This document shows positions 15,138 to 22,839 of a stretch of DNA of 32,160 nucleotides, piece after piece. The stretch is from Bdellovibrionales bacterium (GTDB taxonomy: Bacteria; Bdellovibrionota_C; UBA2361; SZUA-149): NCBI GenBank assembly GCA_020434415.1, contig JAGRAW010000010.1, positions 1 through 32,160 on the forward strand, given 5' to 3'. Each line of letters opens with the position of its first letter. Position 1 is the stretch's first letter. A program made the position numbers and the translations under genes. The notes below the pieces were generated by a model. That model was not told where the DNA came from and made no database searches. It worked only from the letters and a program-made list of their open reading frames with translations.

Positions 15138-15149
15138 CTGGCTCATTAT
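15122..15149 (+). promoter_or_regulatory. Possible sigma-70 promoter for the plus-strand receiver
   Basis: TTGGTA (15122-15127) and CATTAT (15144-15149) are separated by 16 bases and match four of six consensus positions each. The -35 element falls in the second copy of the 17-base tandem repeat. Recognition is by eye only. Confidence 0.25.
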
Positions 15150-15238
15150 CTAGCGTAAAGAATCGAGACTTCAAGTCCGATAGTCTAACTTTAAGGACGA
15201 TACCATTTGGCGATGTCCTTCGGGAGTACCCGTACTGC

Positions 15239-15631
15239 ATGCAACAGAAGATTCTCATAGTCGATGATACTGCGAACTTCAGACATGCAGTGGCTGCCGC
15301 GCTTCGTGGAGAGGGCTACGAGGTGCTGTGCGCGAAAAACGGCGAGGATGGGCTTTCGCTCGCCCTGACCGAACATCCCGGACTTATTCTGCTTGATATC
15401 GCTATGCCGGTCATCGACGGCCTGAGTTATCTGGCCAGCCTGCGGGCGCACAAGCACCTGAAAGACACGCCGGTCATCATGCTCACGGCCAGCGCCGACG
15501 TGAATCATGTGCGGGAGGCCAGCGGACTCGGAATCCAAGGCTACATGCTTAAATCCGCTTTCTCACTGGGCGAGATGATCAAGAAAGTCGAAGAGCTGAT
15601 CGGCGCGCCGGCCGTTTTTACGCATCAATAA
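15239..15631 (+). CDS. Single-domain response regulator, paralogue of the 12523-12888 receiver
   Basis: This is a receiver-only protein of 130 residues. It shows ILIVDDTANFR (Asp9-Asp10), phosphoacceptor Asp53 in ILLDIAMPVIDG, Thr83 in VIMLTASA and Lys105 in YMLKSAFSLGEM. It shares with the 12523-12888 product the unusual DTAxFR, LLDxAMPxxDG, PVIMLTA and KSxFSLxE strings, including Ser in place of Pro after the lysine. The two are therefore likely duplicates. The frame is open to ATG 15092, but that N-terminal extension (MGTLLGSEQCLVANSAG) reads through the tandem repeat and is not receiver-like; ATG 15239 gives the family start. It is divergent from the hybrid kinase gene. Confidence 0.85.
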   Translation: MQQKILIVDDTANFRHAVAAALRGEGYEVLCAKNGEDGLSLALTEHPGLILLDIAMPVIDGLSYLASLRAHKHLKDTPVIMLTASADVNHVREASGLGIQGYMLKSAFSLGEMIKKVEELIGAPAVFTHQ

Positions 15632-15742
15632 GAATTCTCACCGAATCCTCACCTGGTTTTCGACACGCGTCTATCCCACTGTCCTTTTCGTTTGTGGTGT
15701 AGCGAGGAGCCGGCAAGAAATGTCATGCAAGCCGCACCCGGT

Positions 15743-16783
15743 CTAGGAAAGGTATCTCGGAGGAAGCACGAGCGCCTCAGCCGGAAGAGCGCTGAAGTCT
15801 GTCCCATTCCTGAGTTCGTCGACTACGAAACACTCAATTGCTCGCGAGATTTGTTCTGAAGATTTTCCGTTTGTTGTTTCGTTATAGCTGCGAACGCGCA
15901 CGAATTGTTCCTCATCGGAGCCGATTCGAAGCGAGACACGCCAATCTGTTCCTTCTTTGCTCGGTCCCGACTCCTGATAGAAATGACCCGAGAGACCGTC
16001 GACGACGCGCACGGATATTGCAGCACAGGTGGTGCCGGAACTGAAGATAGCCTCCGCCAGGTCTTCGTCCATCGCTTGGTACATCAAGATGGTGACATGT
16101 GACGGCATCAGCCACGTCAGCTGTGCTACGCATGCCTGAGCCTCTTCAACCGATGAAAAATCGTCAACAGCGATTGTCGCCACCAAAGAAAGATCGTTTT
16201 CGCTTGCTGCAGGGTCGACGGGAACTTGGATAGCGAGTGCCACGTCGCTGAACCCAAATTCGGAAAAGCAAGCAAATAGATTTTGCACCGTGGCCTCCGT
16301 GACGAACTCCTGTAACGGATGAAGCTCGAAGAGGGCACCGCTTTCGATCTGCCTTTCGTCCGAAACGTGCGCAGTTTCGCCGTTCGCGCTTCCATTTCGA
16401 TAGTGAAAAGTGGGCTCGTGCACATAAGGCTTGCCGGTAAAGAGGAAGCACTCGATATCGCCGCAGCGAAATATCCAGTCAGCCCTTTGGTCGGATCCCG
16501 GGTTCAAGATCACACCGAGTTGATTCGTCAAAGCGATTTCGAGCAATGCAGCGAAGTCGCTCGAGACGACCTCATGCTCGTCAAAGGGTAGTTCCTGATA
16601 TTGTGGTCCGTAGACGAGAAGGCATGGATGTCCTCCAACGTAAGCGGAGTCATCGAGATTGAGCGAATAGGCGACCGGTAGATCAGGGAGAAGCGTAAGA
16701 AACGCATCCTTCCAGTCTCCATCTCGATGTTCCTTTTCGACGTCCAGCAAAGAATAGTAGCTATCAAGGGTAGTTGCATCCAT
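15743..16783 (-). CDS. Hypothetical protein, possibly SseB-like N-terminal region
   Basis: I do not recognise this 346-residue acidic protein. It has no signal peptide, membrane segment or obvious catalytic motif. Residues 78-110 (FAALLEIALTNQLGVILNPGSDQRADWIFRCGDI) resemble the SseB domain pattern of a helix followed by GxxLNPGS. Residues 150-345 alternate strands and helices in two blocks (QEFVTEATVQNLFACFSEFGFSDVALAIQVPV; DWRVSLRIGSDEEQFVRVRSYNETT), like two small alpha/beta domains. It lies between the paired kinase/double-receiver genes and the other regulators, on the same strand as the kinase pair, 170 bases beyond the double-receiver stop. A partner or output role in that signalling cluster is only inference. 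Confidence 0.65.
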   Translation of the reverse strand: MDATTLDSYYSLLDVEKEHRDGDWKDAFLTLLPDLPVAYSLNLDDSAYVGGHPCLLVYGPQYQELPFDEHEVVSSDFAALLEIALTNQLGVILNPGSDQRADWIFRCGDIECFLFTGKPYVHEPTFHYRNGSANGETAHVSDERQIESGALFELHPLQEFVTEATVQNLFACFSEFGFSDVALAIQVPVDPAASENDLSLVATIAVDDFSSVEEAQACVAQLTWLMPSHVTILMYQAMDEDLAEAIFSSGTTCAAISVRVVDGLSGHFYQESGPSKEGTDWRVSLRIGSDEEQFVRVRSYNETTNGKSSEQISRAIECFVVDELRNGTDFSALPAEALVLPPRYLS

Positions 16784-16953
16784 ACGCCACCTTCAAACCT
16801 CAGCGTAACCAACAGGTAAACCTCACGGCAACGAATAGGTATCTTGTGCAGAAATAGATCAGGGTTGTGCTGTTTGAGGCGCGTCAGTCGACCAAGGTGC
16901 GCCTAGCGGGAACGGCGGCGTTCGACCGTTCATCTTCAAGAGCCCTCTGGTAG

Positions 16954-17787
16954 CTACTTTGAAACGGTCTCGTCGAAGCTCGGCAGGTCCAGACACTCTT
17001 TAAGCTCGTCCACCAGTTCGAGGGGCTCGATAGGACGCTGGAGGAACTTCGCCGCTCCTAGTCCGAGGCCCTTCTGACGATCCTTGTTGGAAAGCATCGT
17101 GGAAGTAACGAACACGAACGGAATCTGAGCGAGGCCCGCATCCGCCTTTACACTTTGAATGAAATCGTAGCCGGAACCTTCCGACATATTGATGTCCGAG
17201 AGAATCAAATCGGGAACGACTGCTTTCGCCAATTCCAGGCCGCTTATGGGACCTTCAGCGGTGTAGACGGTGAAACCGAAAGGTTCGAGCAAGCTACGAG
17301 CGAATTCTAACTGCACCGGCAAGTTGTCGACCACCAAGATGCTATGCGGGTGCGGCAGCTGTTGGCGATTTTGCTCTTGCACCGCTCGTCCCGGTGAGGG
17401 CGGCTTACGCGAACGGGCTGACAACGGCAAAAATTCTTCGAGTTGAGCGACGAACTTTTGCGGGTCGATAGGCTTCGAGAGATACCCGTCAAAACCGGCG
17501 GCCAGGACTTTCTCGCGATCGCCGACCATCGCGAGAGCGGTCACCGCAACAAGCGGTATCGAGCGGCAGAGCGGGTCGGCTTTCAGCTCCCGCGCGATCT
17601 GATAGCCGTCCTTGCCGGGTAGGTGGATATCGCAGACAACCAGATCGGGCAGCGCCGACCGGCAGGTCGGCAGCGCATCCTCCCCGCTTGTCACCGAGAT
17701 CGGGGTGTGGCCGAAGGCAGCGAGCAGGTATCCCATTAGGTCAAGATTGTCTGCGTTGTCTTCGATGATCAGGATCCGTCCTGACAT
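16954..17787 (-). CDS. Double-receiver response regulator (REC-REC)
   Basis: Two CheY-like receivers lie in tandem with no DNA-binding or enzymatic output (277 residues). The first (1-120) is complete: LIIEDNADN, phosphoacceptor Asp53 in VCDIHLPGKDG, Thr83 in VAVTALA, and Lys105-Pro in YLSKPIDP. A Pro/Gln-rich linker (125-147) follows. The second (148-268) has VVDNLPVQ, Asp198 in LSDINMSEGSG and Thr228 in VFVTST. It has Arg251 where the conserved lysine should be (FLQRPIEP) and Asn for the second pocket aspartate, so its phosphorylation chemistry may be altered. The gene begins four bases after the stop codon of the PAS kinase, with the ribosome binding site overlapping that stop, so the two are an operon and a probable kinase-substrate pair. 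Confidence 0.9.
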   Translation of the reverse strand: MSGRILIIEDNADNLDLMGYLLAAFGHTPISVTSGEDALPTCRSALPDLVVCDIHLPGKDGYQIARELKADPLCRSIPLVAVTALAMVGDREKVLAAGFDGYLSKPIDPQKFVAQLEEFLPLSARSRKPPSPGRAVQEQNRQQLPHPHSILVVDNLPVQLEFARSLLEPFGFTVYTAEGPISGLELAKAVVPDLILSDINMSEGSGYDFIQSVKADAGLAQIPFVFVTSTMLSNKDRQKGLGLGAAKFLQRPIEPLELVDELKECLDLPSFDETVSK

Positions 17788-17791
17788 GGCT

Positions 17792-18934
17792 TCACCGATG
17801 GAGTAGCGAAAGATGAAAGGTGCTGCCGGTGCCGAAGGTGCTTTCGAAGGTGATTCGGCCGCCGAGAAGTTCGGCCAGGCGCTTGCTGAGATGGAGCCCG
17901 AGGCCCGAGCCTTCAGAGCGGACTCCCGGCGCGGTTATCTGAGAAAACGCTTCGAACAGCTTTGTTTGATCGCCAGGACGGATGCCCACCCCGGTGTCGC
18001 GAATGCTGAAACGGACCAACGTCTCTCCTGTTTCGGCAAGTCGCTTGATGCTCACTTCAACTCCACCTTGTTTGGTGTACTTGATTGCGTTGCTGGTAAT
18101 GTTCAGCAAGATCTGACTCAGCGCGCGCTTGTCCGTCTCAAGTACGATTTCTTCTTCCGGAAGCGTCGTTCTGATATAGAGGCCTTTGTCTTCCGCCAAC
18201 GGTCGAAGCGATTCGACAATTTCTTGCACGACGCTTTGACAGACTATGGGTTCCCAATCGAGCTCGACTTTCCCCGATTCAATCTTTGCGAGATCAAGCA
18301 GGTCGTTGATCAATGACAGGAGATGACGAGCGCTCACCTGGACGGTTCGGAGCTGACGTTGCTGTTCTTCGGTGAGCGGACCGGGAAGGCCCATCAGCAG
18401 TGTGCCGGTGAACCCGATTATCGCGTTCAGAGGCGTCCGCAACTCGTGGCTCATGCCGGCGAGAAAACGGTCCTTCGCGAGGTTCGCCTGTTCCAGCTCG
18501 ACATTCTTCTCCTGGAGGGCACGCTCGACCCGCTTGCGCTCCGAAATGTCACGGATCGAGCTGCTGACCAGAATACCTTCGTCGGTTTGCAAGGGACTGA
18601 GGCTAATCTCGACGGGAAACTCTTGCCCGCCCTTCTTCAATCCTCGCAAATCGAATCCGGCACCCATCGGACGCACTCTCGGTTCGGCGAAGAAGTGCTC
18701 ACGATGGATCGCGTGTTGCTGTCGTAACTCCTGCGGAACGAGCATTTCCACCGGACGTCCGAGAAGTTCATTTCTCGTGTACCCGAACAGCGACTCGGTT
18801 TGAGAATTGACCAGTACCATGCAGCCCGAGCGATCGACGATCACCATCGCGTCGGGTGCCGCCTCGAGTAGGCTACGAAACATGTCCTCGGAAGACGTAA
18901 CAGGAAGGCCGCCGATAAGATCGTTCGGGTTCAT
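17792..18934 (-). CDS. PAS-domain sensor histidine kinase
   Basis: This is a 380-residue soluble histidine kinase. The PAS domain (about 17-130) reads FRSLLEAAPDAMVIVDRSGCMVLVNSQTESLFGYTRNELLG and ends in SSIRDISERKRVERAL, the classical PAS exit into a coiled coil. HisKA carries His163 in GMSHELRTPLNAIIGF. The ATPase domain shows the N box LLNITSNAIKYT, G1 DTGVGI, an F box (KLFEAFSQI) and G2 GSGLGL. It ends at LHLSLLHR without a receiver, but the next gene, four bases on, is a double receiver that is its likely partner. There is no membrane segment, so it senses an intracellular signal. The ATG has no strong Shine-Dalgarno sequence. Confidence 0.93.
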   Translation of the reverse strand: MNPNDLIGGLPVTSSEDMFRSLLEAAPDAMVIVDRSGCMVLVNSQTESLFGYTRNELLGRPVEMLVPQELRQQHAIHREHFFAEPRVRPMGAGFDLRGLKKGGQEFPVEISLSPLQTDEGILVSSSIRDISERKRVERALQEKNVELEQANLAKDRFLAGMSHELRTPLNAIIGFTGTLLMGLPGPLTEEQQRQLRTVQVSARHLLSLINDLLDLAKIESGKVELDWEPIVCQSVVQEIVESLRPLAEDKGLYIRTTLPEEEIVLETDKRALSQILLNITSNAIKYTKQGGVEVSIKRLAETGETLVRFSIRDTGVGIRPGDQTKLFEAFSQITAPGVRSEGSGLGLHLSKRLAELLGGRITFESTFGTGSTFHLSLLHR

Positions 18935-19061
18935 GCGCTAGCCCAGACAGATGACGGAACGTTACCGTCGTTGCGGTTAAGCGAATACGGCGAGTCGATT
19001 TTCTTACTCGTATAGCCGTTCGGCAGCGTCTTCAGCAACCAAGGTCTGCGTTCAGCACCGT

Positions 19062-20213
19062 CTATGAGGATTGGGTGAGCAAGTAAGCCGCTACTGCGCA
19101 TGCTTTGGGGACGAACGAATCGATGCGCGCATACTCTTGATGGGTGTGTAGGTTTGCTCCCGACACTCCGAGCCCGTCCAATGCCGGAATACCTAAGGCC
19201 GCTAAATTGTTCGCATCACTTCCGCCGCCGGCTGCTTCGCCAAGGAGCGTCACCGTATGGCCGATACTCGCGGCCGCAGCACGATACGCTTCGAACAGCT
19301 CTCGCGACGCAGGAGTCTCTTCCAGCGGCTCGAGCCCGAGCAGTTCAGTGCATGAAACCTTGACCCCGTCGCACTGCACGCCATCCACGATAGCTTGAAC
19401 AGCCGCGCGAAGGGAGGCCAGCTTCTCCTTACGCTCAGCGCGAACTTCCAGATGAAGCACTGCCGTTTCCGGAACGACATTGATGGCGCTGCCGCCCTTG
19501 ATGAGTCCGACGTTGGCAGTTGCACCTTCTTGGTAATCGGTCAGTGCCTCGATCTTTTCCACGAGCGCGGCAGCAACGCGAATAGCGCTTTTCCCGTCAC
19601 TGTGGCGGGAGCCGGAGTGTGCGGCTTTTCCCGTGACGCGAATCGAGAAGTCGGCAATTCCCTTGCGACGTGTGACAAGAGCGTTTCCGGGTCGATCGCC
19701 TTCGAACACCAAGCCGAGGCGAAGTTCCGGAGCGAGACGGGCCAGTGTCTTGCGCGAGCAGGGAGAAGCAATCTCCTCGTCGCTATTGAAAAATACCGTA
19801 AGTGGCAGGGACTCGAGCCGACCGAGTCGAGCGAGTCCTCTCAAGGCGAGGAGCACCACGACCAATCCGCCTTTCATATCCAACACACCGGGACCGAAGA
19901 CGCAGTCACTATCACGGGAGAACTCGGTAAATCCGCCATCAGGTGGAAAAACGGTATCAACGTGTCCCATCAGCAGTATTCGCGAGTGCTCCTCCGGAGC
20001 GGAAGAACGACCGATGATTTGATCGCCAACCTCGGTTTCCAATACTCGCTCCACGTCCATATCCATGTCGCTCAATACTTCGGCGAGCATGCTCTGAACT
20101 TCGTTGACTCCCTCTCGATGCTTCGTAAACGTGTTGATGCGAACAATGCGCTCGAGGAAATCCAGTCCCCACGCCAGATCGTCTTGAATCACTGCGGCAA
20201 GCTCATTCTGCAT
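19062..20213 (-). CDS. M20-family metallopeptidase (glutamate carboxypeptidase-like)
   Basis: M20 enzymes are di-zinc hydrolases that release C-terminal or N-acyl amino acids. The predicted zinc and catalytic residues are present: His84 and Asp86 in GHVDTVFP, bridging Asp112 in GPGVLDMKGG, the Glu146-Glu147 pair in NSDEEIAS, Glu171 in FEGDRPGNALV and the C-terminal His358 in LHTHQEYA. The lid domain begins at ALVTRRKGIADFSIRVTGKAAHSG, as in carboxypeptidase G2. The length of 383 residues is normal and there is no signal peptide. The frame is open to 20396 through the E1 gene, but ATG 20213 lies two bases after the E1 stop with GAGG upstream, so it is co-translated with E1. The substrate is unknown. 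Confidence 0.9.
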   Translation of the reverse strand: MQNELAAVIQDDLAWGLDFLERIVRINTFTKHREGVNEVQSMLAEVLSDMDMDVERVLETEVGDQIIGRSSAPEEHSRILLMGHVDTVFPPDGGFTEFSRDSDCVFGPGVLDMKGGLVVVLLALRGLARLGRLESLPLTVFFNSDEEIASPCSRKTLARLAPELRLGLVFEGDRPGNALVTRRKGIADFSIRVTGKAAHSGSRHSDGKSAIRVAAALVEKIEALTDYQEGATANVGLIKGGSAINVVPETAVLHLEVRAERKEKLASLRAAVQAIVDGVQCDGVKVSCTELLGLEPLEETPASRELFEAYRAAAASIGHTVTLLGEAAGGGSDANNLAALGIPALDGLGVSGANLHTHQEYARIDSFVPKACAVAAYLLTQSS

Positions 20214-20215
20214 CT

Positions 20216-22186
20216 TCAATACCTCAACAAACGGTCTAGCGTTTTCTCCAGCCTGGCATTTGCCAAGTACGCCGCTTCGAGAGCAGCGGCAAAGGGGATG
20301 GGAGTGTCGAGACTGCCGACACGAACCACCGGTGCATCGAGTGCATGAAAGCAGTGCTCTGTAATCTGTGCAACCAACTCGGCACCAAATCCGCAACAGA
20401 GCGAGTCCTCATGCAGAATCAGGGCCCGTGCGGTTTTCTCGACCGACGCTGCGACGGTGGCAAAATCGAGCGGGCAAAGCGTTCTTAGATCGACGATTTC
20501 GATCGACACATCCGGACGACGATTGGCGAGCTCTTCCGCCCAATGTACTCCGAGGCCCCAAGTGATGATGGACACCTGCTTTCCTTCTCTCCGCACCACA
20601 GCCTGCCCGGGGAGGGTTCGATAGTAGCCGTCGGGCACCGGTTCGCGAACCCGGCGATAGAGCAGCTTGTGCTCGAAGAACAATACCGGATTTTCCGTCT
20701 CAATTGCGGCAAGCAGTAACCCTTTCGCATCTGTGGCTGTCGCCGGGTAGAACACCATGAGGCCCGGCGTCTTCAGAAACCACGCCTCGTTGGACTGGGA
20801 ATGAAAGGGACCTGCCTGAGTCCCCCCGCCGCAGGGCAGCCGAACAACGACATCTGCCGGAGCGTTCCAGCGGTATTTCGCCTTGGCGATGTTGTTGACG
20901 ATTTGGTTGAAGCCGCAACTGACGAAATCCGCAAACTGCATTTCAACTACAGATTTGTACCCGAGCAGGGACATCCCTTGGCCGGCGCCGAGCACTGCAG
21001 ATTCACAAAGCGGGGTGTTTCGGACGCGCTGGGGACCGAACTCAGACAGAAAGCCCTCCGTTACCTTGAATACGCCGCCATACTCGGCGATGTCTTGGCC
21101 CATCAGTATCAGCTGGGGATGGCGGCGCATCGCTTCGTGGAGACCATCTGAGATTGCGTCGACGAAGCGTCGTTCTGTGGCGGAGCCTGAGGGTGCAACT
21201 TCCTGCGGTAGGGGGTGGTAGACTGCCGCAACTTCGCGAGCTTCATCTGAAGCCGGTTCCGGAAGGTCGAGCGCCTGTTCCAAAGCCGTGCTGATCTCTT
21301 GCTCCAGCGCTTGCCGCCGGGTTACTTTCTGCTCCTCGCTGATGCCGAGCTCCTGCTCGAGCAAGTGCAGCGGATCTTTCGCCTTCCACGATTCGATCAG
21401 TTCCGGCGGCACGTATTTCACTCCTGAAGCCTCTTCGTGGCCGCGAACACGAAACGACATGCACTCGAGCAGTACAGGCCGGGGATTCTCCCGTATGGAC
21501 TGAGCAACTTCGGTAACGACTCGATGTACCTCCAGAACGTCGTTGCCGTCGATGACCCGCCCCTCCATGCCGTAGCCTGCTGCGCGGTCAGCAAGCTGGC
21601 CGCAGCGATATTGCTCTTGTACCGGCGTCGACAGAGCATATCCGTTGTTCTCGATAAGGAAGATGACCGGCAGCGACCACACCGCTGCCAGATTCAGCGC
21701 CTCATGGAAATCGCCTTGGCTGGTCGCGCCTTCACCGCAGAATGCGAGCACTACCGAGCGGTCGCCGCTAAGTCGATGGGCCAATCCCACGCCATCGGCC
21801 AACGGAAGCTGCGCCGCCAAGTGAGAGATCATTCCGATAATACGGTGCTCAAGCGTGCCGAAATGAAATGAACGCTCTCTGCCCTGAGAGTAGCCGTCGG
21901 CTTTTCCAGTCAGCTGCGCGAAGAGTCTTACGAGGGGCACCTGTCGGCTCGTGAAGACACCAAGATTGCGGTGCACCGTGAAAATGAACTCGTCCGGACG
22001 TAGCGCCAGTGTCGCTCCGACCGACATCGCTTCTTGGCCGATTCCGGAAAACCACTTGCTGATCCTCCCTTGGCGCAGCAAGACCAACATGCGCTCCTCG
22101 ATGCAGCGCGGAAGTAGCAGCTGCCGATAAAGCTCATCAGGGGTTCGAGAGGGTGGCGTGTGCTCGGAAGTCGCGTGATCGTGCAT
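20216..22186 (-). CDS. Fused alpha-beta E1 component of a 2-oxoacid dehydrogenase
   Basis: This thiamine diphosphate enzyme decarboxylates a 2-oxoacid and passes the acyl group to an E2 lipoyl carrier. The first half is the alpha subunit: GQEAMSVGATLAL, FTVHRNLGVF, SFHFG, and the cofactor motif GEGATSQGDFHEALN (about 151-165) ending in ENN (179-181). The second half is the beta subunit: MGQDIAEYGGVFKVTEGFLSEFG, NTPLCESAVLGAGQGMSLLG, QFADFVSCGFNQIVN, and SQSNEAWFLKTPGL. The alpha-beta fusion of about 656 residues resembles branched-chain or acetoin-type E1 enzymes, not the AceE type. The frame is open to 22744, but the first 186 residues are Arg/Ser-rich noise and the family starts near ATG 22186 (ATG 22249 is possible). 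No E2 or E3 gene is adjacent. The stop is two bases from the peptidase start. Confidence 0.92.
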   Translation of the reverse strand: MHDHATSEHTPPSRTPDELYRQLLLPRCIEERMLVLLRQGRISKWFSGIGQEAMSVGATLALRPDEFIFTVHRNLGVFTSRQVPLVRLFAQLTGKADGYSQGRERSFHFGTLEHRIIGMISHLAAQLPLADGVGLAHRLSGDRSVVLAFCGEGATSQGDFHEALNLAAVWSLPVIFLIENNGYALSTPVQEQYRCGQLADRAAGYGMEGRVIDGNDVLEVHRVVTEVAQSIRENPRPVLLECMSFRVRGHEEASGVKYVPPELIESWKAKDPLHLLEQELGISEEQKVTRRQALEQEISTALEQALDLPEPASDEAREVAAVYHPLPQEVAPSGSATERRFVDAISDGLHEAMRRHPQLILMGQDIAEYGGVFKVTEGFLSEFGPQRVRNTPLCESAVLGAGQGMSLLGYKSVVEMQFADFVSCGFNQIVNNIAKAKYRWNAPADVVVRLPCGGGTQAGPFHSQSNEAWFLKTPGLMVFYPATATDAKGLLLAAIETENPVLFFEHKLLYRRVREPVPDGYYRTLPGQAVVRREGKQVSIITWGLGVHWAEELANRRPDVSIEIVDLRTLCPLDFATVAASVEKTARALILHEDSLCCGFGAELVAQITEHCFHALDAPVVRVGSLDTPIPFAAALEAAYLANARLEKTLDRLLRY

Positions 22187-22458
22187 TGCAATCAGCTCAG
22201 CTCGTGAAATAAACCTCGTCGACGTCGAGCTGGTGAGACCGCGACGCATCGGCCGTTCGACACCAATGGTGCCGTTGAGATTGCAGAGCGTATCCCCGGA
22301 TAAGTTCTTGGTCCCCGACGACAGCACTAGTATAGCGCGCGTCCGGCCCCGGGGAACAGTAGGAGGGTTTAGCCGCCCAACCACCGGCCATGCTGAATCA
22401 ATCGCCCCCTGCACGTGAACGTCCCCGGACCTCACTCTCTTGAAGAGCCTGAACTGAG
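22187..22458. other. Spacer between STN-domain gene and E1 gene
   Basis: This is 272 bases without a gene, the largest gap inside the minus-strand gene series. An internal promoter for the E1-peptidase pair may lie here. TATACT on the minus strand (22329-22334) is the only -10-like hexamer I noticed, and it lacks a convincing -35. Confidence 0.4.
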
Positions 22459-22839
22459 TCAACGACCCGCCGGGTGATGAAACAGCTCCGGTACCTTGTT
22501 TAGCGGAACGATCAGGATCACGTTGCCCTCTTCCTGATGGTACAGCCCGTGCATCCTCAGCACTAGCGCCAGCGCCTGGTCCCAGGGGACGTTCTTCAAT
22601 CGCAGGGTCACCGTGCCTTGCACGTCGGAATGGGCAACGAAATTCTTTCCCGATACTTCGGCGAGAATCCGGAACACCTGGTGAATGTTCGTGTCCTGCA
22701 AATCGAGAGTGATTGTTTTTCCCCGATAGTGAGGGGTTCCCCATAGAATACCAGGAGAAACCGCGAGCCAGGCAAAAGCGAGGGTTAGCAGCAGGGTACC
22801 CGTGCGTGCGCTATGCAGCGTTGGCTTCGCCCGGGCCAT
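22459..22839 (-). CDS. Exported STN-domain (secretin/TonB N-terminal) protein
   Basis: This small protein of 126 residues has a signal peptide (basic ARAKPTLHSAR, then TGTLLLTLAFAWLAV). A single STN domain follows (about 38-112): RGKTITLDLQDTNIHQVFRILAEVSGKNFVAHSDVQGTVTLRLKNVPWDQALALVLRMHGLYHQEEGNVILIV. This matches the short periplasmic domain that precedes the N domains and pore in PilQ-type secretins and TonB receptors. Nothing follows except a short tail ending in HHPAGR, so there is no secretin pore. I chose ATG 22839, preceded by AAGGAAG though closely spaced. Longer starts (TTG 22899, ATG 22887) add an Arg-rich leader. It overlaps the upstream vWA gene by 29 bases, so it is part of the MoxR/vWA operon. 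Confidence 0.8.
   Translation of the reverse strand: MARAKPTLHSARTGTLLLTLAFAWLAVSPGILWGTPHYRGKTITLDLQDTNIHQVFRILAEVSGKNFVAHSDVQGTVTLRLKNVPWDQALALVLRMHGLYHQEEGNVILIVPLNKVPELFHHPAGR

Noticed and set aside
15092-15238. N-terminal extension of the plus-strand receiver from ATG 15092
   Set aside because: It reads through the tandem repeat and promoter region and does not resemble a receiver.
19395-20348. Plus-strand open frame of 317 codons
   Set aside because: It is antisense to the M20 peptidase gene, which carries all catalytic motifs.
22329-22334. TATACT as a -10 element for the E1 gene (minus strand)
   Set aside because: The GC-rich sequence upstream offers no -35 element at 16-18 bases, so a promoter cannot be claimed.
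22187-22744. N-terminal extension of the E1 dehydrogenase frame (186 codons)
   Set aside because: It is Arg/Ser-rich, overlaps the STN gene on the same strand in another frame, and the E1 family begins near the ATG at 22186.
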